Origin: Aeromonas rivuli
GTDB lineage: Bacteria > Pseudomonadota > Gammaproteobacteria > Enterobacterales > Aeromonadaceae
Direction: 5' to 3'
NCBI RefSeq assembly: GCF_000820045.1
Contig: NZ_CDBJ01000023.1
Span: 1-37,228 of the forward strand
DNA: 37,228 nt
The position numbers and the translations under genes were made by a program. A model generated the notes under the pieces. The model did not search any database, was not told the DNA's origin, and was given only the letters and a program-made list of their open reading frames with translations. Of this stretch, positions 24,666 through 31,934 are shown piece after piece (position 1 is the stretch's first letter; every line of letters starts with the position of its first letter).

Positions 24666-24868
24666 CTTACCCCTCCATTACCCATCACAATCCCGGCCAG
24701 CGACTCACGAAAGAGCGCGGGCCCCGCCTTGGCCATGTCGTACAGTGGCGCGTTGCGCTCCTGCCTGACTGGCTGGATCCCTGCCGAGCGCAGCCGCTTG
24801 CGCACCGTGTCCCGGCTCAGGTCAAACATGTCAGCCATCTGGCTGATATTGAGATACCGCATCGCCAT
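24662..24868 (-). CDS. Stand-alone paralogue of the terminase small-subunit HTH domain
   Basis: A 68-aa protein (start at 24868, or six bases later). The segment ISQMADMFDLSRDTVRKRLR, then AGIQP, NAPLYDMAKAGPALFR corresponds residue for residue to the N-terminal DNA-binding domain of the terminase small subunit; about 28 of 50 positions are identical by eye. It lacks the rest of the terminase subunit. It may bind the same cos-region DNA, or act as a regulator. Confidence 0.7.
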   Translation of the reverse strand: MAMRYLNISQMADMFDLSRDTVRKRLRSAGIQPVRQERNAPLYDMAKAGPALFRESLAGIVMGNGGVR

Positions 24869-24876
24869 TTCCCCCA

Positions 24877-25242
24877 TCAAAAGATCACCGGATCGGCAGC
24901 CTGCACCCCGCACCGGAAGCGGGATTCGTCAGCTACCTGCCTAGACCGCTGACGACGCATAGGGATCCCGAAAAACTGCCGAACCCCGCGAGCCTGCCGC
25001 CCGTGGAGTGCGTTTCGGGCCCCAGGGTCCCCCGGCTTTCCGCGCCGCCGCGTCTCGGCCGCCGCTCCACCGACACACATAATCCCTTTATTATCAGCCA
25101 CTTGCCACACACGCAGCGACACACAACCGCCGCCGCGCTGTGCGCCACACCGACCGAAACAGCCGCCGACGGCGACCGGCTCAAATACGCTTTTCACTTG
25201 CTTGATTCCTCCTTTAGCGTGGGTCCTGTAATTTGCCCTCAT
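24877..25242 (-). CDS. Hypothetical Gly/Arg/Cys-rich protein coupled to integrase
   Basis: A 121-aa reading frame whose ATG at 25242 overlaps the integrase stop (ATGA), with GAGG upstream. It starts MRANYRTHAKGGIKQVKSVF and is rich in Gly, Arg and Cys, with scattered Cys pairs and no clear fold. The coupling argues for a gene; the composition is unusual and argues for caution. No function is proposed. It is the only candidate for this 320-base interval. Confidence 0.4.
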   Translation of the reverse strand: MRANYRTHAKGGIKQVKSVFEPVAVGGCFGRCGAQRGGGCVSLRVWQVADNKGIMCVGGAAAETRRRGKPGDPGARNALHGRQARGVRQFFGIPMRRQRSRQVADESRFRCGVQAADPVIF

Positions 25243-26522
25243 GCCGCGGCCTCGCTGGTCTGGTCTGCTGGCGTGTTTTTTCTCGATCTCGCTTCTGTCT
25301 CGGTCTCGATGGTGAGCCCCTGAAGGATCAGCCAGTCGTGATAACGGGCCAACGCCTCCCGCTTCTGAACAGCCATCGCCGTGTGGATGTATGTGGCGTC
25401 CAAGTCCTTGAGCGTGTGATTCAGCAACAGCTCCCCGACGATGTAATCCACGCCGAGATCTGCCCACACAGTCCGCGCCAATTTCCGCAAATCGTGAGAG
25501 GTCCACGCCTTTTCACTGATCACCTGAAACAGCTCATTGGCTTTCGTTTTACCGATTGGCCTTCCGGGCTTTGCTCCAGGGAACAGCCAGACACTAGAGA
25601 CCCCGCGGCGGGATTGACTGGCTTGGTATGCCTTCAACGCCTGCACCGCGGCCGACGACAGCGGGATCTGGTGCTCTCGCTTGTTCTTGGTGAACCGGCC
25701 CGGGATCGTTAACGTGCTGCCGCGCCAATCAATCCAGTCCCATCGGTGATGCCGTGTTTCGCCGACCCGCGTCCCGTGCAACAACATCAAGAGCGGGATC
25801 AACCGCTCAGGACCTTGGCAAGCAGGCAAGCGCCCCATGAAGTCCGTCAGGCGCTCGACACGCAACGACGGGTCCTTGGGCTTGATGCGGGCCTGAATGA
25901 AGTCGCTGAACACCCAGGGGGCCAACGGGTTCGACTCGATACGCTTTAGCCGATACGCCTGCTTGAATGCCGCCTTCAGCACTCCGAACACGGACTTCAC
26001 GAACGACAGGGAATAGGTCGATTGCATGGGCCAAATCAGCTTTTCATCAAGCAGGGTTCGGCCTTCTTTCTCACTGCTAAACGCCCCCAGGGGAACATCA
26101 GACAGCACCGGCAAAAGCTGCCGATTTATGGCGCTCTTGACCGAACTCCGCCGACTGGATGACACGTTGGCGTTATCGCCGGACCGGTCCCGATACCAAC
26201 ACAGCAAATCGCCCACTGTTGCCCAGGTGGACACCGCCAGATTATCCGACGCGGGATCAACAGCCAGTTGCCCCTTGATTTCCGGCAGCCGTGCAAACAG
26301 GACCTTGGTGGTCATGTCTGGAAATGCCCCGACCTTTTTCCAGCGTTCCCGGCCGCCTTGATAGTGCCGCAGGTGAAAAGAGCCCCGATCCCGGTCCTTG
26401 TGGAACCGGAACAACAACGAGAAACGAGGGTCTTTGATCTGCCTGACGCTGGGGTCTTGGCTATGCCGCCGAATGACGGCATCTGACAAGGCGGTGATGA
26501 TTGTGGCGGTCATGGCCTCCAC
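25239..26522 (-). CDS. int: Tyrosine recombinase / integrase (P4-type)
   Basis: A 427-aa integrase. The N-terminal segment (about 30-95, including FHLRHYQGGRERWKKVGAFP) resembles the arm-type DNA-binding domain of P4-like integrases. Catalytic residues fit: Arg252 in HGTRVGE, His343 and Arg346 in SHDLRK, His369 in LLNHTL, Tyr378 in DATYIHT. It could integrate the genome into a host site, or resolve dimers of the plasmid form. I could not identify attP. It is not a protelomerase, which would be longer and of different layout. Confidence 0.92.
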   Translation of the reverse strand: MEAMTATIITALSDAVIRRHSQDPSVRQIKDPRFSLLFRFHKDRDRGSFHLRHYQGGRERWKKVGAFPDMTTKVLFARLPEIKGQLAVDPASDNLAVSTWATVGDLLCWYRDRSGDNANVSSSRRSSVKSAINRQLLPVLSDVPLGAFSSEKEGRTLLDEKLIWPMQSTYSLSFVKSVFGVLKAAFKQAYRLKRIESNPLAPWVFSDFIQARIKPKDPSLRVERLTDFMGRLPACQGPERLIPLLMLLHGTRVGETRHHRWDWIDWRGSTLTIPGRFTKNKREHQIPLSSAAVQALKAYQASQSRRGVSSVWLFPGAKPGRPIGKTKANELFQVISEKAWTSHDLRKLARTVWADLGVDYIVGELLLNHTLKDLDATYIHTAMAVQKREALARYHDWLILQGLTIETETEARSRKNTPADQTSEAAA

Positions 26523-26543
26523 TCCTGTGATAGCCCGCCTCGG

Positions 26544-26575
26544 GCTTTGCGTTAAATCGTTATTTCGTTAAGTCG
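26544..26575. repeat. 8-bp-period array, locus d (upstream of integrase)
   Basis: Units on the plus strand: GCTTTGCG (degenerate), TTAAATCG, TTATTTCG and TTAAGTCG. The array overlaps the 3' end of the upstream gene and lies before a GCCCG/CGGGC hairpin in the integrase leader. Confidence 0.65.
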
Positions 26576-26976
26576 TCCAGCTTGATACGGTCGCCGGGGA
26601 TCAGGCTTTCACGCTCGCGGGTTCTGTCCTTCAGGGCCTCGATAGCGCGTTCCAGGTGCATGATGGCCGTTTCGTTATAGGCGCTTTCATAGGGCCCAGA
26701 TTGAAACATCTTCAGCCGGTCATGGCAGATGGCGATCAGCGCCTCGATGGTTACGCCGTTTCGCCCAACGCTGGCCGGGTGGCCATGCTGGAACCGAATC
26801 ACCCCAAGCGCCTGATCAACCTCCAGCACATCAGACCCCGGCTTGGCAGTCACAACGGAATAGTGATGCGGACCACCGAACCCGAAGGCAGTGGCCGCAC
26901 TGGCGGAGGATTGGAAAATCCGAACGCCGGCTTCATCACCGACGTGGTGGGTTGTCACTTCCCGAACTCTCAACAT
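26560..26976 (-). CDS. Tad1/Acb2-like anti-defence protein (cyclic nucleotide sponge candidate)
   Basis: A 138-aa protein. The C-terminal part has NGVTIEALIAICHDRLKMFQ, SGPYESAYNETAIMHLE, RAIEALKDRTRERE, which I recognise as the conserved helical pattern of the Acb2/Tad1 group. Those phage proteins bind and sequester cyclic signalling nucleotides of CBASS or Thoeris immunity. The N-terminal 75 residues add a beta-rich segment, as in the longer Tad1 form. ATG at 26976 with AAGGGG before it. Which nucleotide it binds cannot be told from sequence. Confidence 0.7.
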   Translation of the reverse strand: MLRVREVTTHHVGDEAGVRIFQSSASAATAFGFGGPHHYSVVTAKPGSDVLEVDQALGVIRFQHGHPASVGRNGVTIEALIAICHDRLKMFQSGPYESAYNETAIMHLERAIEALKDRTRERESLIPGDRIKLDDLTK

Positions 26977-26985
26977 GATCACCCC

Positions 26986-27168
26986 TTACTGAATGGTTTC
27001 GCTTCTGCCATGCTCGACCACTTCGTGAGCCGAGAGTGACACCGCCAGCATTTTTTGAATCGCCAGCAGCACATCAACTTTCGATTGGCACCGGCATTCG
27101 TTGACATAATTTTCAAGGTGCTTTTTAGCCAGTACCTCGGCCTCTAACTCATTGACGAATTTTGGCAT
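26986..27168 (-). CDS. Small early protein of unknown function
   Basis: A 60-aa, mostly helical protein (MPKFVNELEAEVLAKKHLEN) with an excellent AAGGAG ribosome site and tight spacing to both neighbours. No family is recognised. It lies next to the Tad1/Acb2-like gene in a stretch of small early genes, a common place for host-takeover or anti-defence proteins. Confidence 0.6.
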   Translation of the reverse strand: MPKFVNELEAEVLAKKHLENYVNECRCQSKVDVLLAIQKMLAVSLSAHEVVEHGRSETIQ

Positions 27169-27171
27169 CTG

Positions 27172-27372
27172 CTACTCCTTACCAATCAAATTCATGGCTT
27201 GAGCCCACCCGCCAGCGATACCGTTCTCAGATGCCAACTGATCAAGAGCGGCGGCCAATTTAAGTTCACGCCCCTCCAATTTCGCCGCCTTAACCAACTT
27301 CTTGGCTTTTTTGCGCAAAAACTCCACAGTGTTCCCAGATGGGAACTTGATATGATCGTTAATATGTTTCAT
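27172..27372 (-). CDS. Small basic early protein of unknown function
   Basis: A 66-aa basic protein (FLRKKAKKLVKAAKLEGREL) with an AGGA site before ATG 27372; the upstream gene overlaps by 14 bases. The Lys/Arg-rich helix could bind nucleic acid, but no family is recognised. Confidence 0.6.
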   Translation of the reverse strand: MKHINDHIKFPSGNTVEFLRKKAKKLVKAAKLEGRELKLAAALDQLASENGIAGGWAQAMNLIGKE

Positions 27373-27877
27373 GACGCTTCCTAACCGGCTTACCAACAAC
27401 CACACACGAACAACGGCCGCCAGCATGACCGCTCACACTGACATATCCTGTCCCGTCGCACTGGTCACAATCAGGATGCGGAGATTCAACGTTCTCCAGC
27501 CCGGCAACCACTATCGAAACAGCATTGCCATGAGCAAGACGGGACCGAGAAATGACCTCAACAACCTCCAGCCCACCAGGGTGACGTGATACATCGTCAA
27601 CCAAGATCACATCCGCGGGATATGACCCGACCCATTCAGGAAACTTAGGACGGGATGACCACCCCACAGCGACATCACTCAAATCCGGGGAGATGCGGTA
27701 ACGATGCAGCCAGCGGGCCGCGTCTTGTGACGGGCAAAGGAAAAGAACAGACTTCCCGTCCGCAATAACCCCCTTGGCAATAGTCAGTAAGAGAGTTGTT
27801 TTCCCTGACTGGGGCTCGGGGGAACGAATGAAATTAACGTGCAGACTAGGCACAGAAGAAGATGAAATATCACTCAT
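27359..27877 (-). CDS. P-loop ATPase with C-terminal zinc-binding segment
   Basis: A 172-aa protein from ATG at 27877 (ATGA overlap with the upstream stop). Walker A is PEPQSGKTT near residue 20, and Walker B is DVILVDDV near 88. The C-terminal segment CDQCDGTGYVSVSGHAGGRC resembles a DnaJ-type zinc finger half. It is shorter than RecA or DnaC. It may be a helicase-loader-like or RecA-like accessory factor, perhaps for phage replication. Confidence 0.65.
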   Translation of the reverse strand: MSDISSSSVPSLHVNFIRSPEPQSGKTTLLLTIAKGVIADGKSVLFLCPSQDAARWLHRYRISPDLSDVAVGWSSRPKFPEWVGSYPADVILVDDVSRHPGGLEVVEVISRSRLAHGNAVSIVVAGLENVESPHPDCDQCDGTGYVSVSGHAGGRCSCVVVGKPVRKRHETY

Positions 27878-28212
27878 AACACTTCCCCCCCAACGGCCAG
27901 CAACGACCGCCCCCACAGACATCCGGGGCCATCTTCAGTGTCAAAAATCCCGAGAATGAACCACATATCACCGGGCGGTGGTGATGGCTCCCACTCGCTC
28001 ACATCAGGATCACCCAATTCGAAATATCGTTCGACCAGCTCTTCGGGGGCATCTGACTCCATAGAAACCCACTCGCACCGAATCCCTTTACAGGCCATCA
28101 GCGCGGTGAAGTCTTGCCATGTCATTTCATCCATACCGATCAAGGCAGGATGAAGCCACATTCCATATTCATCACGGTCAACGTGGACCGGCACCAGTTC
28201 AACGACCATCAC
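27874..28212 (-). CDS. Conserved-type phage early protein
   Basis: A 112-aa acidic protein, ending with the segment PPPGDMWFILGIFDTEDGPG, CLWGRSLL. This ending is of a type common in small phage early proteins of unknown function. It overlaps the Q-like gene upstream (ATGA) and the ATPase downstream, so it belongs to the same operon. Confidence 0.6.
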   Translation of the reverse strand: MMVVELVPVHVDRDEYGMWLHPALIGMDEMTWQDFTALMACKGIRCEWVSMESDAPEELVERYFELGDPDVSEWEPSPPPGDMWFILGIFDTEDGPGCLWGRSLLAVGGEVL

Positions 28213-28631
28213 CCCATCCCCTCCAGTTCTTGAATGATCACTTCCCGCGCCTCAGCAAGGCGGCGCTTGTATGTCCGCAGGCTCATACCAAGGGCGTGAG
28301 CCATGTCGATCTGTAGCAGGCCGGACGGGTCGAAATTCACCAACCCGCGGCGCTGTGAAACCCGAAACCAACCGGCGCGGCATTCCAGCCGCAACACGTC
28401 AGCCCGGTCCTGATTCTCGGCGGCCATTTTCATCACAGCCGCCTCGATACGGGCTTCTATGGTGTCCATAGGCGCAGAGCCCCCACCACTGCCGAACGTG
28501 ATCAACCCTTTTCCGTCGATCATCCTGGCCAGCATTGAGGCCCCCGAGCCAGGAACAACGCCCCCGGAATGACACCAACGCGCCCAGGCTTCCAACAGGT
28601 CGTCGAGGTCATTTCGGCGGCGGCGTCCCAT
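28209..28631 (-). CDS. Q-like late antiterminator
   Basis: A 140-aa protein from ATG 28631 with AAGGAAG upstream. The N-terminal DLDDLLEAWARWCHSGGVVP and the following SMLARMIDGKG segment, followed by DTIEARIEAAVMKMA, resemble the phage 82/21 Q group. A C-terminal HTH-like IDMAHALGMSLRTYKRRLAE follows. Q proteins load on polymerase at the late promoter and let it pass a terminator; here 23863-23887 would be the target. Confidence 0.65.
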   Translation of the reverse strand: MGRRRRNDLDDLLEAWARWCHSGGVVPGSGASMLARMIDGKGLITFGSGGGSAPMDTIEARIEAAVMKMAAENQDRADVLRLECRAGWFRVSQRRGLVNFDPSGLLQIDMAHALGMSLRTYKRRLAEAREVIIQELEGMG

Positions 28632-28651
28632 ACACTTCCTTTCTGAAACCA

Positions 28652-28876
28652 TCACGCTCCGGCCGCCCATTGGTTAAACTCATGCACCAAACCGGCCCAC
28701 TTCCTCGCGGCCTCTTTGTTCGTGTTCAGCTCCCGGCGGCTTTGCACACCACACAACCGGCGAACAACCTCAGCAGCCGCGGCAGCGTCTGGCACCTCTC
28801 TCCCGCACTTACCAGCCAGAAAGCGCAGGAAGCGGGCTTTCTGACAGAAAATCGCAGCACCCCTTGTGAAATCCAT
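28652..28876 (-). CDS. Hypothetical early protein
   Basis: A 74-aa protein (MDFTRGAAIFCQKARFLRFL) from ATG 28876 preceded by AAAGGGGG. Helical, with basic residues in the N-terminal part. Unknown family. It is in the early operon between the Q-like and the nucleotide-kinase-like genes. Confidence 0.6.
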   Translation of the reverse strand: MDFTRGAAIFCQKARFLRFLAGKCGREVPDAAAAAEVVRRLCGVQSRRELNTNKEAARKWAGLVHEFNQWAAGA

Positions 28877-28887
28877 GCACACCCCCT

Positions 28888-29292
28888 TTACGCCGCCTTG
28901 GGGTTATAACGGATCATCGTTTCGGATAGCGCCTCCACCGGGTCCAGATAGTGGCGGACCCCGCCAGCGCGGGGCGTCACCATCAGATCATCGCGCTGAA
29001 TAGCAATCTCACTGGATGGAACCCCCTCAACGTGCCAAAGCTGACCACCAAGAGCGCGGATATATTCCACCTCTTCCCATGTCTTGACGTGAGTCAGCAC
29101 AAGACCGCGATCCCGCTCCTTGCCGTGGTCAAACTTCAAGACCACATCACGCAGCAAATCCGCCCGCAGACGTCCACTTCTTGGGACCCGCATGGCATAC
29201 GCCACAAGCCGAGCCCGACCAACCCCGACAACCGCTTGCGCCACCTCTTCACGACGGCGCTCACAACCGCCGACCAGCCCGATAATCAACAT
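28888..29292 (-). CDS. Degenerate deoxynucleotide-kinase-like P-loop protein
   Basis: A 134-aa protein. The opening MLIIGLVGGCERRREEVAQA aligns with the start of phage dNMP kinases, but the Lys and Ser/Thr of the P-loop are replaced (GGCERRREE). A later segment, LVLTHVKTWEEVEYIRALGG, QLWHVEG, matches the corresponding part of that family. It probably lost catalysis and may bind nucleotides or act as a regulatory protein. Confidence 0.6.
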   Translation of the reverse strand: MLIIGLVGGCERRREEVAQAVVGVGRARLVAYAMRVPRSGRLRADLLRDVVLKFDHGKERDRGLVLTHVKTWEEVEYIRALGGQLWHVEGVPSSEIAIQRDDLMVTPRAGGVRHYLDPVEALSETMIRYNPKAA

Positions 29293-29300
29293 CTTTCCCC

Positions 29301-29516
29301 CTACACCTCACCCGCCACCCGGGCAGATGCCAGGGGGCCATAAATGCCGTTGTAATCGACCTCGCCGCGGGACTTTGACACGATATTCAGCGACGACGAA
29401 AGCCGAGGGGCCTTCTCCTTCCGATACCAGGAATAAACCGTTCTCGGCTTTTCCTTCAGAAGCTCGGCCGCCTTCTCGATCCCGCCCACACTGTCAATCC
29501 AGGTGTTCAAATCCAC
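29301..29516 (-). CDS. cro-like: Cro-like helix-turn-helix protein
   Basis: A 71-aa protein from GTG 29516. The segment GGIEKAAELLKEKPRTVYSW is a HTH of the Cro/YdaS kind. It is the first gene of the leftward early operon and diverges from the repressor gene, the classic immunity arrangement. Its leader carries operators at 29550 and 29616. Confidence 0.75.
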   Translation of the reverse strand: MDLNTWIDSVGGIEKAAELLKEKPRTVYSWYRKEKAPRLSSSLNIVSKSRGEVDYNGIYGPLASARVAGEV

Positions 29517-29703
29517 GTATTGAAGCCCTTGTTAACACACTAATAAAAGAATTACACGTTATGTGTAATTCTAGGCGACAAAACAGGTGTTTTACAAGGC
29601 TTTGTTTTGCTGATTTAACACGCTAAGTGTATAGTTGATCAGAATAACAAACGGATGCAGCTAACAGCCTCCTACGAGGCCGCCGCTAACCCGCCTCGTT
29701 AAC
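29517..29703. promoter_or_regulatory. Immunity region with two operators and divergent promoters
   Basis: Operators: AATTACAC-N5-GTGTAATT at 29550-29570 and TTAACAC-N5-GTGTATA at 29616-29634. Plus-strand promoter for the repressor: TTGCTG (29608-29613) with TATAGT (29630-29635), overlapping the second operator. Minus-strand early promoter: TAGAAT (29568-29573) with a poor -35, TTGTAA (29593-29598), start near the first operator. The geometry suggests the repressor blocks early transcription and controls its own promoter. Confidence 0.75.
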
Positions 29704-30363
29704 ATGGGAAACATGATGTCGGACATTAAAAATGTGCAAGCGAACCGGCTAAGACACTGCCGCGGCGTCAAAGGCTGGACTCTCGAAGAAACAGGAAAGC
29801 GCCTCGGCGTTACTGGCTCCCGCTATTCCAATTGGGAGCAAGCCTTACGCTCGCCGAAATATGAGCAGATGATAGCCCTCGCCGAACTATTCGGGACCAC
29901 CCCCGCATGGCTGGCCGGGTTCACAGACCACGAAGGCCACAACGCCAGCCCAATGGATTACGTGACCCTAGACCAGAGCCCCATTTCAGTGGGCGGGGAA
30001 ACATTGAACATCGACAATGTGGCCAATCGGTCAGCCCTCCATATTGATCACGCCAAGGCAAGGGGCCTGAATGAAAACAAGCTGACAGCCATCATCGCCC
30101 AGGGCGATAGCATGGACCCCCTTATCCAGGACGGCGCGGAAGTGCTGATCGACCGCAGCCGGACAACCGTCAGCACTGCCGATCTTTTCGCCATTTTGGT
30201 GAACGGTCAGATTTGGATCAGGTGGATAAGGCCAGAACTGGACGGCTCGTTTACCGTTGCCGCCGAAGACTCGGCGCACTACCCAGACCAGAAGCTGAAC
30301 GCCGAGCAACTGGCGAGCCTGAAGATAGTCGGGCGAATAGCCAGAATCACCCACGACAGATAA
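29704..30363 (+). CDS. cI-like: CI-type repressor, S24 fold, catalytic Lys replaced
   Basis: A 219-aa protein (start 29704, or ATG 29713/29716). HTH at about 26-48 (LEETGKRLGVTGSRYSNWEQ). The C-terminal S24 domain has Ser136 in AQGDSMDPLIQDG. The usual catalytic Lys (VK in the consensus) is Arg173 in GQIWIRWIRP, and no clear Ala-Gly cleavage site lies in the linker (about 75-100). The dimerisation fold is kept, but RecA-stimulated self-cleavage is doubtful. This is the likely master repressor of the operators described here. Confidence 0.9.
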   Translation: MGNMMSDIKNVQANRLRHCRGVKGWTLEETGKRLGVTGSRYSNWEQALRSPKYEQMIALAELFGTTPAWLAGFTDHEGHNASPMDYVTLDQSPISVGGETLNIDNVANRSALHIDHAKARGLNENKLTAIIAQGDSMDPLIQDGAEVLIDRSRTTVSTADLFAILVNGQIWIRWIRPELDGSFTVAAEDSAHYPDQKLNAEQLASLKIVGRIARITHDR

Positions 30364-30394
30364 GACAAGCGCGGCCAATGCCGTGTTTTTCCAT

Positions 30395-30423
30395 TTGTTG
30401 GTTTTACACTAAAAGTGTAAGAT
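30395..30423 (+). promoter_or_regulatory. Promoter of the maintenance operon with CI-type operator
   Basis: TTGTTG (30395-30400), 17 bases, TAAGAT (30418-30423). The spacer holds TTACAC-N5-GTGTAA (30404-30420), a perfect inverted repeat identical in arms to the immunity operators. Repressor bound here would block the genes at 30464-31136. Confidence 0.7.
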
Positions 30424-30463
30424 TCCACGAATAAGCACACCACCAACACGAAAAGGGTTAATC

Positions 30464-30724
30464 ATGCGGGATCTAGCAGTATTGGGCGGAGCACCTGAAG
30501 GGGAGGTCATCCCACTACCCACCACCAAGAAGGTGGCCATTTATACCAATTTGCGGCAATCGGCGGCGATGGCCTCCGGTCTGGAGGCGCTGGCCGTTCG
30601 CGCCCTCGAATGCGGCGAAGCAACCGACAAAGACCTAGAGGACATCGCCGACCTTTCCGCACGACTCAAAGATGATTTGAACCGCGCCGCCCTCGTTATC
30701 TCTCAACTTGCCGACAACAACTAA
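30464..30724 (+). CDS. Hypothetical protein of the maintenance operon
   Basis: An 86-aa mostly helical protein (MRDLAVLGGAPEGEVIPLPT) with an AAAGGG ribosome site. The C-terminal half (KDLEDIADLSARLKDDLNRA) is acidic and amphipathic. It is the first gene after the operator-controlled promoter. No family is recognised. Confidence 0.6.
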   Translation: MRDLAVLGGAPEGEVIPLPTTKKVAIYTNLRQSAAMASGLEALAVRALECGEATDKDLEDIADLSARLKDDLNRAALVISQLADNN

Positions 30725-30746
30725 CGCTCTATCAAGGACGGATAGA

Positions 30747-31136
30747 ATGACAATGGAAATCACAGGCGAAGACGTCATCGGGCTATCAGGCCAGCAACTC
30801 ACCACCCCCGAATTGCGCGTCCTTGTCGGTTTGGCTGACGGCGAAACCCCCTCCCAAATCTCACTGGCCGTACAGGTCCCCGCCTCATCGCTTCGACATA
30901 TCGAAGCATCCATCCAGGCAAAGCTGGGAGCAAAGACAAAGCCCCATATGATAGCCAGGGGGTTTACGCTCGGCGTTCTCATTCCTCGCGCTCTCTGCCT
31001 CATGCTGGCCATTCTGGCCACTTTCGAGGTTGACGACGACGCCCTTCGTCTTCGCCGCCCCTACCGCACCAAGACCGGCACAAGTTACGTTCGCGTCATT
31101 CGCCCATCCAGCGCAGGCGGAAAGGACTTCGCCTAA
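30747..31136 (+). CDS. LuxR-type helix-turn-helix regulator
   Basis: A 129-aa protein; ATG at 30747 with AAGGACGG upstream. Residues about 22-75 fit the GerE/LuxR DNA-binding domain: LTTPELRVLVGLADGETPSQ, ISLAVQVPASSLRHIEASIQ, AKLGAKTKPHMIARG. There is no receiver domain before it. It lies between the first maintenance gene and parA and may regulate either phage or host promoters. Confidence 0.75.
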   Translation: MTMEITGEDVIGLSGQQLTTPELRVLVGLADGETPSQISLAVQVPASSLRHIEASIQAKLGAKTKPHMIARGFTLGVLIPRALCLMLAILATFEVDDDALRLRRPYRTKTGTSYVRVIRPSSAGGKDFA

Positions 31137-31170
31137 CCTCTCCCCGGGCGGCCGCGCCGCCCCACCCTGC

Positions 31171-31292
31171 CAAATTCGTTAATTCGTCATTTCTTTATTT
31201 CGTTTTTTCTTGCCATCATCCCGCCCTGTCATTATCCTTATTCATGCGTTAACGAATTAACGATTTGACTATTTAACGAAGGGGATACACCA
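31171..31292 (+). promoter_or_regulatory. par promoter flanked by inverted 8-bp-period arrays (parH/parS candidate)
   Basis: Array e: five 8-bp units 31171-31210 (CAAATTCG, TTAATTCG, TCATTTCT, TTATTTCG, TTTTTTCT). Promoter candidate: TTGCCA (31210-31215), 17 bases, TATCCT (31233-31238). Array f: CGAATTAA, CGATTTGA, CTATTTAA, CGAAGGGG (31253-31284), in the opposite orientation, overlapping the parA ribosome site. ParG-like RHH proteins bind arrays of short boxes with an 8-bp period, so this is the probable centromere and autoregulatory operator. Confidence 0.75.
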
Positions 31293-31934
31293 ATGGGATA
31301 CAAGATCGGCGTGGTCTCACAAAAGGGCGGCGTAGGGAAAAGCACCCTTGCCCGTTCGACAGCCTCAACCTATGCGGCCGCAGGCTGGAACGTGAAGATT
31401 GCAGACCTAGACATCAATCAGAGCACCAGCTTTTCATGGCTGCAACGTCGCCTCAAATCGGGCATTACCCCCGTGGTTAACGTCGAATGCTTCGGCACTC
31501 TCTCTCAGGCGCTCCGCGTGGCAGATGCTTACGACCTTATGATTTTCGATGGCGCTCCACACGCAACAAAGGCCACTGTCGAGATCGCCAAGGTTTCCGA
31601 CTTGTTGGTCCTCCCCACGGGCCTATCACTGGACGATATGGAACCGACAGTCATCCTTGCCAACGCCCTGGCCGACAAGCACGGGATAGAGTCCGGCAAG
31701 ATCTGCTTTGCCTTGTGTCGAGCGGGGAACAGCGAGAAGGAGTTAGAAGAAGCCCGGGAATACTTATCCGAAACCCCCTTCCACTTACTTGATGGCGTCA
31801 TGTTCGAAAAGACCGCATTCCGCCGGGCTCACGACTCAGGATTGGCCGCCATCGAGACACCATACAAAGGCCCGCGGGAGCAAGCCGACCAGTTGATCCA
31901 GTCGATTATCAACCGGCTCCAGTCCGAACAATAA
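31293..31934 (+). CDS. parA: ParA partition ATPase (type Ib, ParF-like)
   Basis: A 213-aa deviant Walker ATPase: SQKGGVGKST (residues 9-18) with both the signature Lys11 and Lys16, DLDINQS (about 40), and FDGAPHATKA (about 87). The length equals type Ib ParA (ParF is 206), with no N-terminal HTH, so autoregulation must come from the partner. It drives segregation of the plasmid form. GAAGGGG upstream is the ribosome site. The next gene encodes the partner. Confidence 0.93.
   Translation: MGYKIGVVSQKGGVGKSTLARSTASTYAAAGWNVKIADLDINQSTSFSWLQRRLKSGITPVVNVECFGTLSQALRVADAYDLMIFDGAPHATKATVEIAKVSDLLVLPTGLSLDDMEPTVILANALADKHGIESGKICFALCRAGNSEKELEEAREYLSETPFHLLDGVMFEKTAFRRAHDSGLAAIETPYKGPREQADQLIQSIINRLQSEQ

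Noticed and set aside
25239..26522. Protelomerase, which would make this a linear N15-like prophage
   Set aside because: The only tyrosine recombinase has P4-type integrase length and layout, and no long telomere-like palindrome was seen.
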